Assembly (NCBI GenBank): GCA_900542565.1
Contig: UQOC01000026.1
Span: forward strand, 1-29,787
Reading direction: 5' to 3'
Source: an uncultured Eubacteriales bacterium
GTDB taxonomy: Bacteria; Bacillota; Clostridia; Peptostreptococcales; Anaerovoracaceae
DNA: 29,787 nucleotides
In this document: positions 7,751 through 14,636 of the stretch, in pieces
How the letters are laid out: the number at the start of each line of letters is the position of its first letter
Position numbering within the stretch: position 1 is the first letter of the stretch
Notes under the pieces: generated by a model
The model's input: only the letters and a program-made list of their open reading frames with translations
What the model was told of the DNA's origin: nothing
Databases searched by the model: none
Made by a program: the position numbers and the translations under genes

Positions 7751-8119
7751 ATGATAAAAAAAGCTGATATAGTGCTTTTCTTTGTACTTTTGGCCGTCGG
7801 GCTGGCGATTTCCTGGGCTTCCTTAAATTCCGGTCAGACCGGTGACAAGGTGCGGATCTCTGTAGGCGGTGAAACCTATGGCGTATACGACCTTGCTCAA
7901 GACAGGACGATCCAGGTCCGGCAGAACGGCCACACCAATAATATTATCATAGAGGGCGGTCATGTTTCAATGGCTTCTTCAGATTGTGCCAACCAGGTGT
8001 GCGTCAATACAGGCGCCATTTATCTGGCAGGAGATTCAATCGTATGCCTGCCTAACCGTGTAATGGTCGAGATCCTCAGTGAAAGCAAAGGGGGCGGTGT
8101 CGATGTCATCTCAGGCTAA
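7751..8119 (+). CDS. NusG domain II-containing membrane-anchored protein (EetA-like)
   Basis: The 122-residue protein has one N-terminal transmembrane helix (about residues 6-26), then a small extracytosolic NusG_II beta domain. Its signature is the run SSDCANQVCVNTGAIYLAGDSIV followed by CLPN, quoted here in parts. The three cysteines (DCANQVC and VCLPN) are conserved in the family. The ATG at 7751 is preceded by GGAG at six bases; an upstream in-frame TTG at 7739 lacks such a site. The family is unrelated in role to the elongation factor NusG. NusG_II proteins co-occur with ApbE, Gx-type proteins and Rnf or extracellular electron transfer genes, and as I recall EetA of Listeria and lactobacilli is of this type. 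The biochemical role is unknown. Confidence 0.88.
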   Translation: MIKKADIVLFFVLLAVGLAISWASLNSGQTGDKVRISVGGETYGVYDLAQDRTIQVRQNGHTNNIIIEGGHVSMASSDCANQVCVNTGAIYLAGDSIVCLPNRVMVEILSESKGGGVDVISG

Positions 8120-8633
8120 AAAACATGAGGCATACGGGCTGCGCACCAAACGGCTTGCTCTCTGTGCGATCCTGGCGGCCATGGCCATGATCCTTTCGTA
8201 TATAGAAGCTCTGATCCCCATGCCTGTTCCCGTTCCCGGCATAAAGATCGGCCTTGCTAACCTCATAGTCCTGATCGCCATATACAGGCTGGGGTTCAAA
8301 TATGCTTTTGTCATCAACTGTCTGCGGATATTTACCGCCGGGCTCTTGTTCACAGGGGTATTCGGCATCCTGTATTCAATGGCCGGCGGGATCCTGAGCA
8401 TTCTTGTAATGTACGGCCTGTACAGGTGGGGGATCTTTGGTATTGCCGGCATAAGCATGGCAGGAGGCGTGGCTCACAATTTTGGCCAGCTTGTCACAGC
8501 ATGTCTGATAATGTCTAATATACGGCTCATGTCATATTTTCCGGTATTATTGTTTGCAGGCATGATAAGCGGCATTTTGATCGGTATCGTTGCGTGGATG
8601 GTTCTGGGGCGGCTTCCCCACTTAAAGGTATGA
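8103..8633 (+). CDS. Gx transporter family / Hpre_diP_synt_I membrane protein (EetB-like)
   Basis: This 176-residue protein has five to six membrane helices, with the family motif PMPVPVPGIKIGLANL after the first helix and a GVAHNFGQL motif in a later helix. It was historically labelled heptaprenyl diphosphate synthase component I, but it looks like a substrate-binding membrane subunit similar to ECF S components. The ATG at 8103 has AAGGGGG eight bases upstream and overlaps the NusG_II gene by 17 bases. Its stop overlaps the next ATG as ATGA. The pair NusG_II plus Gx corresponds, to my knowledge, to EetA-EetB of flavin-based extracellular electron transfer loci, where the role is still unclear. 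No prenyl synthase partner (component II) is present here. Confidence 0.88.
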   Translation: MSSQAKKHEAYGLRTKRLALCAILAAMAMILSYIEALIPMPVPVPGIKIGLANLIVLIAIYRLGFKYAFVINCLRIFTAGLLFTGVFGILYSMAGGILSILVMYGLYRWGIFGIAGISMAGGVAHNFGQLVTACLIMSNIRLMSYFPVLLFAGMISGILIGIVAWMVLGRLPHLKV

Positions 8634-9601
8634 AGATAAGAAAAGTCTGGGCCATGTATTTCAGCCCTACAGGAACAACAGAAAAAACCGTAACTGCTTT
8701 GGCATCGGAAATCGCTGAAATGACCGGAGCCGGCACACCGGACATCTTTGATTTCACTCTGCCGGACGCCCGGAAAAGCTTCCCGGAGATAAACTGCGGA
8801 GAACAGGGCCGGCAGTCTGACAGATGTATGGCCGAAAGCTGCGGATTCTCCGGCCTCAATGAATATGATCATGCCCATTCCGGCTCCGGTGATGCGCCTC
8901 AGCACGGCATCGATCTGGTGGTGTTGGGAGTTCCCACATACGCAGGTAGGATCCCCAATGTATTGCTGAAATATCTTTCCTCTATCTGTGGCAGCGGTGC
9001 CCTTGCCGTGGCGGCCGTCACCTTCGGCAACAGGAACTTTGACAATTCTCTCATTGAACTGAGGGATATACTTGAAAACGGCGGTTTCCACACCATAGGA
9101 GCCTGCGCCGTGTCCTGCGAGCACTCATTTTCATACTCTCTTGGTGCGGGCAGGCCCGATGACCGGGATATGGACCAGATAAAACGATTCGCCTGCGACT
9201 GCGCCGGCAAAGCAATGGAGCTGACGGGCCTGTGTCCTCCCATACCGGTGGACGGCATACCCGGCGGCGGAAACGATCCTAAAAAAGCTTATGGCGGCTA
9301 TTATACTCCACGGGATCGTAACGGTATATCAATAGATATCCGCAAGGTCACTCCGAAGATCAGTCCCGCTTGTACGGGCTGCGGGCTGTGCGCTTCAGTG
9401 TGTCCTATGGGTTCTGTCTCCCGTGAAGCAGTCACCGTCCGTCATACCATGGAAATGACCGGTATCTGTATAAAATGCGGCGCATGTTTTAAGAAATGTC
9501 CCTTGTCTGCAGTGTATTTTGACGATCCGGGCTACCTTTACCACAAGAACGAGCTTGAAGAAATATATGGCCGCCGTGCTGCCAACCATTTTTATCTGTA
9601 G
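8630..9601 (+). CDS. EFR1-family flavodoxin-ferredoxin fusion
   Basis: The 323-residue product starts with a flavodoxin-like FMN domain (phosphate loop YFSPTGTTEKTV at residues 10-21; VVLGVPTYAGRIPNVLLKYL in the middle). It ends with two [4Fe-4S] motifs, CTGCGLCASVCP at about 248-259 and CIKCGACFKKCP at about 280-291. Such fusions are about 260 residues. The extra length here comes partly from a hydrophilic insertion (about residues 50-95) with added cysteines in the flavodoxin half and a Gly-Pro-rich linker before the ferredoxin. It should shuttle electrons in the cytosol. The start overlaps the Gx gene by ATGA, so it belongs to the same operon; the partner is unknown. No terminator follows directly, only the repeat array. 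Confidence 0.88.
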   Translation: MKIRKVWAMYFSPTGTTEKTVTALASEIAEMTGAGTPDIFDFTLPDARKSFPEINCGEQGRQSDRCMAESCGFSGLNEYDHAHSGSGDAPQHGIDLVVLGVPTYAGRIPNVLLKYLSSICGSGALAVAAVTFGNRNFDNSLIELRDILENGGFHTIGACAVSCEHSFSYSLGAGRPDDRDMDQIKRFACDCAGKAMELTGLCPPIPVDGIPGGGNDPKKAYGGYYTPRDRNGISIDIRKVTPKISPACTGCGLCASVCPMGSVSREAVTVRHTMEMTGICIKCGACFKKCPLSAVYFDDPGYLYHKNELEEIYGRRAANHFYL

Positions 9602-9704
9602 GCCCGGCGGCAGTCTGTGCTGCCACTCTAAACTGATATACTCTGCTATGCCGATCACCGCGTCTTGGTTTTTTTACTGTTTTCTCTGTTCATTCCGCCG
9701 GCAA

Positions 9705-9910
9705 AAGGTTCTTGGTTTTGCGAAGATCATCTCTGCCGAGAACCTTATATGAGATTCAGGTTCTCTTTTCTCAATGATAAATTGCTTGCAAGAACCTTTT
9801 TTCCACCAACGGTTCTCAACAGGCCGAGAATACAAAAAACGAGAACCCGAATCGGTACATTTTTCCAAAACAGGTTCTCGCTATGACCCAAATTGAGGAA
9901 AGTGAGAATA
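9705..9910. repeat. Alternating GGTTCT/AGAACC palindromic array (BIME-like)
   Basis: The gap 9602-10001 between two convergent genes carries no credible ORF. In it, seven exact hexamers alternate orientation: GGTTCT at 9707, 9759, 9811 and 9873, and AGAACC at 9739, 9791 and 9842. A degenerate AGAATA at 9905 continues the pattern, and another at 9827 is out of phase. Steps are 32, 20, 32, 20, 31, 31 and 32 bases, close to three or two helical turns. Neighbouring copies form 6- to 11-bp hairpins, and each copy can pair with either neighbour. The pair 3-4 is followed by T6 on the plus strand and the pair 8-7 by T6 on the minus strand, so terminator action both ways is plausible. From 9911 to 10001 I see only a 17-base near-palindrome at 9935-9951. 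Confidence 0.75.
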
Positions 9911-10001
9911 TTTTTCTGGCAAAAAGTCCGCTGCGTCAATGGCCCGTTGACCCACGGCAGAAAGCGATCAAAGCCAGCCGTCCCCGCAGCCCTGTCTGAA
10001 G

Positions 10002-10421
10002 CTATTTCGCCACAAACCATGCGACGATGCTGCGGCTTGCACCATATTGGTCGCTCCAGACAGGCTCCTTTGAAAGCCTGTCTCCCAGCTCATCGTACCA
10101 GCCGTCGAATGTGTAGCCTTCATCGGCAACTGCGTGATATTGCTGAAGGCCCGGTTCGATCTTCATGCCGACGCTGCCTCCCTTTCCGGCGGCCACCTGC
10201 AGAGGAAATCTCCCCTCACAGCCCGGTGCGTTGGCGTTTATATATTTCAGCGGATTGCCGGTGCAGTCCACGATCTCCAGCCTTTTGTTCTCTGTAATGT
10301 CCAGCTCTGTGAGCATGTTGTCCTGGACATAGAGTTCCACCAGGTCCTCGCCCCTCTTCACATTGAGCTTTGATATGTTGTCACCTCTCATATCCAGCAC
10401 TTCTCTCTTTTTTTCTTCCAT
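10002..10421 (-). CDS. Small leucine-rich / InlB-repeat-like hypothetical protein
   Basis: This 139-residue protein is not assigned to a known function. Residues 8-65 look like two or three leucine-rich repeat turns (ISKLNVKR, LVELYVQDNMLTELDITENKRLEIVDC). Residues 70-139 end in a beta-rich module with GYTFDGWYDELG, the hallmark of Flg_new/InlB B-repeat domains. Those modules are normally parts of large secreted proteins, but this one has no signal peptide, anchor or membrane segment and seems cytosolic. The start at 10421 is set by GGGAGG seven bases upstream; an earlier ATG at 10460 lies inside a terminator hairpin. It follows the cold-shock gene on the same strand after that terminator, so it may be expressed by readthrough. 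It may be a detached fragment of an internalin-like protein or a bona fide small family. Confidence 0.75.
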   Translation of the reverse strand: MEEKKREVLDMRGDNISKLNVKRGEDLVELYVQDNMLTELDITENKRLEIVDCTGNPLKYINANAPGCEGRFPLQVAAGKGGSVGMKIEPGLQQYHAVADEGYTFDGWYDELGDRLSKEPVWSDQYGASRSIVAWFVAK

Positions 10422-10446
10422 TTTTTGACCTCCCAAAGTTCCATAT

Positions 10447-10475
10447 AAAAAGAGGCGCATCTTGAAGAGCGCCTC
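10447..10475 (-). terminator. Terminator after the cold-shock gene
   Basis: A 7-bp GC-rich stem (GAGGCGC at 10452-10458 with GCGCCTC at 10469-10475) and a ten-base loop is followed on the minus strand by five T. It separates the cold-shock gene from the downstream small LRR gene, about 25 bases before that gene's start codon, so it could attenuate it. Confidence 0.8.
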
Positions 10476-10487
10476 GGCAAGATCCTC

Positions 10488-10709
10488 TTATTGGGGCTGC
10501 ACCACGCAGACATTTGACGCCCGCATCTTGCCCTCATTTTTCGGGTCGGCTTCCACATCGAAGGTGACCTGCTGGCCCTCGGTCAATGTCCTGTAGCCGT
10601 CTGCCTGTATTGCGGAAAAATGTACGAACACATCGCCGCTTCCGTCTTCATAAGAGATAAATCCGAAACCCTTTTCCGGATTAAACCATTTAACCGTACC
10701 TTTATTCAT
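10488..10709 (-). CDS. Cold-shock protein, CspA family
   Basis: The 73-residue protein is a single OB-fold cold-shock domain that binds single-stranded RNA and DNA and acts as an RNA chaperone. RNP1 (KGFGFIS, residues 13-19) and RNP2 (DVFVHFS, 26-32) are intact, and the [10 protein letters not shown] start is standard. The start at 10709 has GGAGG eight bases upstream; an earlier in-frame start at 10745 would add 12 unusual residues. A leader of about 66 bases precedes it, as is common for these genes. Confidence 0.97.
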   Translation of the reverse strand: MNKGTVKWFNPEKGFGFISYEDGSGDVFVHFSAIQADGYRTLTEGQQVTFDVEADPKNEGKMRASNVCVVQPQ

Positions 10710-10782
10710 TTTGGGTACCTCCGTTTCATAAATTTCAGTACCCACATAAAATCATACAATCATACGATGAATACTTGACTTT

Positions 10783-10811
10783 ATTATTGCACAGGCGTGT
10801 ATAAAAGTCAA
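10783..10811 (-). promoter_or_regulatory. Promoter of the cold-shock gene, in an inverted-repeat region
   Basis: On the minus strand TTGACT (10811-10806) and AATAAT (10788-10783) are 17 bases apart, with TGC directly before the -10. A second TTGACT on the plus strand (10775-10780) faces it, with TATAAA at 10800-10805, so the region 10775-10811 is a face-to-face promoter-like inverted repeat. Confidence 0.65.
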
Positions 10812-10845
10812 TACAATATCCGCTCTTCGGGCATATAACACTATC

Positions 10846-10886
10846 AAAAAACTACCCGTCCGCCATACAGGCGGACGGGCTTTTTT
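10846..10886. terminator. Bidirectional terminator of the rnf operon
   Basis: CCCGTCCGC (10855-10863) pairs with GCGGACGGG (10871-10879) around a seven-base loop, flanked by A6 upstream and T6 downstream. It ends the minus-strand rnf operon 30 bases after the rnfB stop and would also stop any plus-strand transcript from 10812. Confidence 0.93.
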
Positions 10887-10912
10887 GATCTATCTTTGTA
10901 GAAAGGTTATCT

Positions 10913-11758
10913 CTATGCTTCGGCAATTTCCGGCTGCATCTCTGGCATGGCCGGTTTTCTCTTTGCTCTGAGATTGATGATAGCACCTGTCGGGCATTCC
11001 TTGGCGCACATTCCACAGTTCTTGCACTTTTCAGGATCTATCATGGCCACATTGTCTACTACATGGACAGCGTCAAACTTACATGTCTTTTCGCACTTTT
11101 TACAGCCTATGCAGCCGTTGGAGCAGACTTTTCTTGTCTTTGCTCCAGTGTCCTTTGACTTGCACTGTACGATGACTTTGTTCTTTTCCGGGGAAATGCG
11201 GATGACATTGTTCGGGCATGCCTTGGCGCACATGCCGCAGCCTACGCACAGTTCCCTGTCCACTACGGCAACGCCGTTGCAGACCTTGATAGCTCCGTAC
11301 TGACAGGCGGCTTCGCAGTCGCCCAGGCCCATACATCCGTGAGGACATGCGGACAGTCCGCCAAACAGCTGCTTTGCAGCGGCACAGGTGGACAGCCCCT
11401 GATATTCCATAAGAGTCCTTGCAGCGTCGTTATTGCCGTTACACATAACGACAGCTACTTCCTTTTCAGCCACATCGGCTTCTACGCCCAGGACGGCAGC
11501 CAGCTTCTTGGCTACTTCCGCTCCTCCTACAGGACACCTTGCTGTACCTATGGAGTGGTCGGCGGCCAAGGCAGATGCGTAATCGTCGCATCCGGCGAAG
11601 CCGCAGGCGCCGCAGTTGGCTCCCGGAAGCTCTTCTCTCAGATTAGTTACTGTTTCGTCTACAGGCACGAAGAATATCTTCGACGCGATAGTAAGGATAA
11701 CGGCAAAGACGAAACCCATTGCTACGACCAGCAATACCGGAATCAAAATTTCCATCAT
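10913..11758 (-). CDS. rnfB: Rnf complex subunit RnfB, multi-cluster ferredoxin
   Basis: RnfB receives electrons from reduced ferredoxin at the inner face of the membrane. The 281-residue protein has one N-terminal helix (residues 5-27), the RnfB-specific cluster motif CGACGFAGC (49-57) with a partner cysteine in RCPVGG, and then a run of [4Fe-4S] motifs. These are CPHGCMGLGDCEAACQYG (138-155), CVGCGMCAKACP (171-182), CSNGCIGCKKCEKTC (212-226) and CKNCGMCAKECP (245-256). This rich cluster content is typical of clostridial RnfB. It is the last gene of rnfCDGEAB, has a strong GGAGGCGAGG ribosome binding site 20 bases after rnfA, and is followed by the operon terminator. Confidence 0.97.
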   Translation of the reverse strand: MMEILIPVLLVVAMGFVFAVILTIASKIFFVPVDETVTNLREELPGANCGACGFAGCDDYASALAADHSIGTARCPVGGAEVAKKLAAVLGVEADVAEKEVAVVMCNGNNDAARTLMEYQGLSTCAAAKQLFGGLSACPHGCMGLGDCEAACQYGAIKVCNGVAVVDRELCVGCGMCAKACPNNVIRISPEKNKVIVQCKSKDTGAKTRKVCSNGCIGCKKCEKTCKFDAVHVVDNVAMIDPEKCKNCGMCAKECPTGAIINLRAKRKPAMPEMQPEIAEA

Positions 11759-11778
11759 TTTTTACCTCGCCTCCTTAC

Positions 11779-12354
11779 TTAAACAAGTCCGCCGAATGCC
11801 ATGAACGCCATGGACAGGATAGCGGCTGTAGTCATTGTGATAGGCACTCCCTGGAACGGAGCCGGGATAGCATCGTTGCCCTCCAGCTTGCTCCTCATTC
11901 CTGAGAAGATAATCATGGCAAGCAGGAAGCCGACGCCGGCGCCGAAAGAGTTTACCAGTGCCTGAGGATAGTTATATCCATCGGTGATGTTATCGATACA
12001 TACGCCCAGTACCGCACAGTTTGTGGTGATCAGCGGCAGGTATACGCCCAGCGCCTTGTGCAGTGACGGGATGAATTTTTTAAGCGCCATCTCAACGAAC
12101 TGCACCAGCGCAGCGATGATGAGGATGAACACGATGGTCTGCAGATAACCTATGTTCAGCTTGTTCAGAAGCTGCTGGATAGGCCATGTAGCCGCTGTAG
12201 CCAGAACCATTACGAAGGTAACGGCGACACCCATACCTACAGCGGAATCAAGCTTTTTGGATACTCCCAGGAACGGGCATATACCCAGGAACTGAGCGAG
12301 AACATAGTTGTTAACTAATATGATCCCGAGCAGAATCGTCAAATATTCTCCCAT
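11779..12354 (-). CDS. rnfA: Rnf complex subunit RnfA
   Basis: RnfA is a six-helix membrane subunit that, with RnfE, forms the central electron and ion pathway of the complex. The 191-residue length is standard. Family motifs include NNYVLAQFLGICPFLGVS near the N-terminus, with the cluster-binding cysteine, and the later LPLITTNCAVLGVCI segment with the second conserved cysteine in the inverted-topology half. Its ATG overlaps the rnfE stop as TAATG. Confidence 0.98.
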   Translation of the reverse strand: MGEYLTILLGIILVNNYVLAQFLGICPFLGVSKKLDSAVGMGVAVTFVMVLATAATWPIQQLLNKLNIGYLQTIVFILIIAALVQFVEMALKKFIPSLHKALGVYLPLITTNCAVLGVCIDNITDGYNYPQALVNSFGAGVGFLLAMIIFSGMRSKLEGNDAIPAPFQGVPITMTTAAILSMAFMAFGGLV

Positions 12355-13097
12355 TAGTTTTCAGCTCCTTTCTCTAATTCCTGTATGCACTTCTCCTGCT
12401 GGCATATGGAAGCCATGGCGCAGCCCTGGCAGCCGAATTCTCTCGGCTTCTTGCCTTTGGAGGTCAGGATCTTGTTTACTACTGCGATAGCGCAGGCGAA
12501 TATGAAGAATCCGCCCGGAGCCAGCGCAACGATCATCAGCGGATGATCAGAAATGAACGGAAGGTGAACGGTCAGCTGCTCTGCCAGTTCATCTCCGCCC
12601 AGGAAGAAACCTGAGAAGATGGTGCCGGAACCGATGATCTCTCTTACGGCGCCTATGCAGGTCAGGGAACAGGTGAATCCAAGACCCATGCCGGCTCCGT
12701 CGAGAGCGGAATCCAGAACGCCGTTCTTGCTGGCGAACATTTCAGCTCTTCCGAGGATGATACAGTTTACAACGATCAGAGGCAGGAACACGCCCAGCGA
12801 ATTGTAGAGCGGTTCCGCAAATGCCTGTACGATGAACTGCACGATTGTTACAAATCCTGCTATAACTACGATATAGCACGGTATCCTGACTTTGTCAGGT
12901 ATTATCTTTGCCAATATTGAAATGGCTATGTTGGAGCAGATCAACACGACTGTAGCTGCGATACCCATACCCATGCCGTTAAAGGCTGACGATGTGGTGG
13001 CAAGGGTAGGACATGTACCCAGCAATAATACCAGGTTCGGGTTTTCCTTGATAAAGCCCTTGGTGAAGACTGCTAATCTACTTGCTTTCTCTTTCAT
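12354..13097 (-). CDS. rnfE: Rnf complex subunit RnfE
   Basis: RnfE is the RnfA paralogue and shares the inverted-repeat membrane fold. The segments NLVLLLGTCPTLATTSSAF and LPLIVVNCIILGRAEMFAS carry the paired cysteines expected to hold the membrane [2Fe-2S] centre with RnfA. The C-terminal tail has a Cys-rich stretch (REFGCQGCAMASICQQEKC) that standard 200-residue RnfE proteins lack, which makes this one 247 residues. The cysteines there could bind a metal or extra cluster on the cytosolic side. The start overlaps the rnfG stop as TAATG, with AAGGGGGTG upstream. Confidence 0.97.
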   Translation of the reverse strand: MKEKASRLAVFTKGFIKENPNLVLLLGTCPTLATTSSAFNGMGMGIAATVVLICSNIAISILAKIIPDKVRIPCYIVVIAGFVTIVQFIVQAFAEPLYNSLGVFLPLIVVNCIILGRAEMFASKNGVLDSALDGAGMGLGFTCSLTCIGAVREIIGSGTIFSGFFLGGDELAEQLTVHLPFISDHPLMIVALAPGGFFIFACAIAVVNKILTSKGKKPREFGCQGCAMASICQQEKCIQELEKGAEN

Positions 13098-13672
13098 TAG
13101 TTAGCACCCCCTTGAACTGCTTGATACTGCTGCAGGGCCGCATTTGCCGCCTGATACATGGCGTTGGAGGAAACTGTCGCTCCGGTCACTGCGCTTACGG
13201 CAGGATCGGCTGATATGTAGTCAGCTCCGGCAAGCTCTGTTACACCTACATACTGTTCCAGATAGCTTGCTGCATGGGCTTTTGTTCCCAGTCCTGATGT
13301 ATCGCCATGGGCAGTAACCTGCATTCCCGTTATGGCTCCGCTGTTATCTACGCCGACCATAGCCGTAAGAAGGCCGCCGTAAGATGACGATTCAACGGTA
13401 ACGACAATGCCGGATCCGTTTGTGGCCACATAGCAGTCAGATACATAGACCTGATCCGGAGATAGCACTACCAGATCTCCGTCATACTGTTCAAAGCTGT
13501 CCGCCGCCGGAAGCAGCTCGGCTCTTGCGGCATCCTGGGATCTTGCAGTGTTTTCTGCGATTATAGGCGCTGTGATGGAGTTTACATAGGCAAGGGCAAA
13601 GGTTATCACCAGGCAGATGCCTACAAGGACTATCACCGGCTGTATATATTCCTTAAATGTATTACTTTTCAT
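13097..13672 (-). CDS. rnfG: Rnf complex subunit RnfG, covalent FMN subunit
   Basis: RnfG has one membrane helix (about residues 12-32) and an extracytosolic FMN-binding domain. The flavinylation site is AVTGATVSS, with Thr166 as the FMN acceptor for ApbE. A GLGTKAHAASYLEQYVG block belongs to the FMN-binding domain family. Total length is 191 residues from the ATG at 13672, preceded by GGAGGTG; this start overlaps rnfD by 11 bases. A Met six codons upstream lies within the ribosome binding site. ApbE, encoded at 6645-7724, is the presumed modifying enzyme. Confidence 0.96.
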   Translation of the reverse strand: MKSNTFKEYIQPVIVLVGICLVITFALAYVNSITAPIIAENTARSQDAARAELLPAADSFEQYDGDLVVLSPDQVYVSDCYVATNGSGIVVTVESSSYGGLLTAMVGVDNSGAITGMQVTAHGDTSGLGTKAHAASYLEQYVGVTELAGADYISADPAVSAVTGATVSSNAMYQAANAALQQYQAVQGGAN

Positions 13673-14636
13673 GTTTCTTCGCACCTCCATACATTCTCTT
13701 CTGGAAGAAGTTATTGATGAGCGGTGTCAGGCAGTTCATGAACAGTATGGCAAAAGATACGCCTTCCGGATACTGGCCCCAGATCCTTATGATCATGGTC
13801 ATAAGGCCGCAGCCGATACCGAATACCACTTTTCCGGCCGGAAGCAGCGGTGATGTCACATAGTCTGTTGCCATGAAGAACGCACCGAGCATAACGCCGC
13901 CGGCAAGAACATGAAATACTGCCATATCAAGAGCATCTCCACCGGTTGCCATATAGTAGATGAATGCAAATACAAATACGGTGCCGATAAAGCATGCCGG
14001 GATTATAGGGTTTATCACCTTTTTCCAGATGAGGAAAAGTCCCCCGATCAGCAGGGCGATGGCGCTGACTTCACCTACAGAACCGCCGATGAATCCCAGG
14101 AACATTTCCATATTGGAAGGGAGTTCTCCGGCTCCTTCTTTTAATATGCCCAGAGGTGTTGCCGTAGATGTGGCGTCTACTGCCATTCTCGGCGCCGGCC
14201 ATGTGGTCATTTCGGTAGCAAAAGATAAGAGCAGCACGATCCTGCCTACGATCGCAGGGTTTGCCACATTCTTTCCTATGCCGCCAAAGAGCTGTTTAAC
14301 TATGACGATCGCTACAAAACATCCTACTACAGCCATCCAGAATGGAAGTCCTGAAGGAACATTGAATGCGATCAGAGTTCCGGTGACTGCCGCACTCAGG
14401 TCGCCGACTGTCTGTCTTCTCTTCATCAGCTTGTTCCATGCCCATTCAAAGAACACTGAAGCAACGATACAGATCAGTGTCAGAGGCACTACTCTGAACC
14501 CGAACACATAGATGCTCACAAGGAAAGCCGGTGCCAAAGCAAGCAGTACCATGGCCATGATCCTTGTCGTATCTGTATTGCTCACGATATGAGGAGAAGA
14601 GGATACTATCAAATTACTGTAAGTCTTCTTATCCAT
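13662..14636 (-). CDS. rnfD: Rnf complex subunit RnfD, membrane FMN subunit
   Basis: RnfD is a membrane subunit of the NqrB/RnfD family with about nine to ten helices in 324 residues. Its covalent FMN site is DATSTATPLG (residues 154-163), with Thr160 in the ApbE recognition pattern (S/T)xAT. Other family motifs are NVANPAIVGR before the site and FFMATDYVTSPLLPAGKVVFG in the second half. The start codon overlaps the rnfC stop by one base (TAATG). Confidence 0.97.
   Translation of the reverse strand: MDKKTYSNLIVSSSPHIVSNTDTTRIMAMVLLALAPAFLVSIYVFGFRVVPLTLICIVASVFFEWAWNKLMKRRQTVGDLSAAVTGTLIAFNVPSGLPFWMAVVGCFVAIVIVKQLFGGIGKNVANPAIVGRIVLLLSFATEMTTWPAPRMAVDATSTATPLGILKEGAGELPSNMEMFLGFIGGSVGEVSAIALLIGGLFLIWKKVINPIIPACFIGTVFVFAFIYYMATGGDALDMAVFHVLAGGVMLGAFFMATDYVTSPLLPAGKVVFGIGCGLMTMIIRIWGQYPEGVSFAILFMNCLTPLINNFFQKRMYGGAKKHEK

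Noticed and set aside
7751..8119. Transcription factor NusG
   Set aside because: Only the NusG domain II fold is present, behind a membrane anchor and with conserved cysteines; the NGN and KOW domains are absent.
8103..8633. Heptaprenyl diphosphate synthase subunit I
   Set aside because: This old name is not supported: the protein is a hydrophobic membrane protein and no catalytic prenyltransferase subunit is next to it.
8474..9124. Minus-strand ORF of 216 codons opposite the Gx and EFR1 genes
   Set aside because: It is a shadow of two well-recognised coupled genes, with no family motifs of its own.
9705..9910. CRISPR array or integron-like attC sites
   Set aside because: The repeated core is only 6-8 bases, alternates in orientation, and the intervening sequences are not uniform spacers. 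No cas or integrase gene is near.
9893..10297. Plus-strand ORF of 134 codons
   Set aside because: It lies antisense to the LRR gene, has no ribosome binding site, and its composition is Arg/Ser/Pro-rich with no family resemblance.
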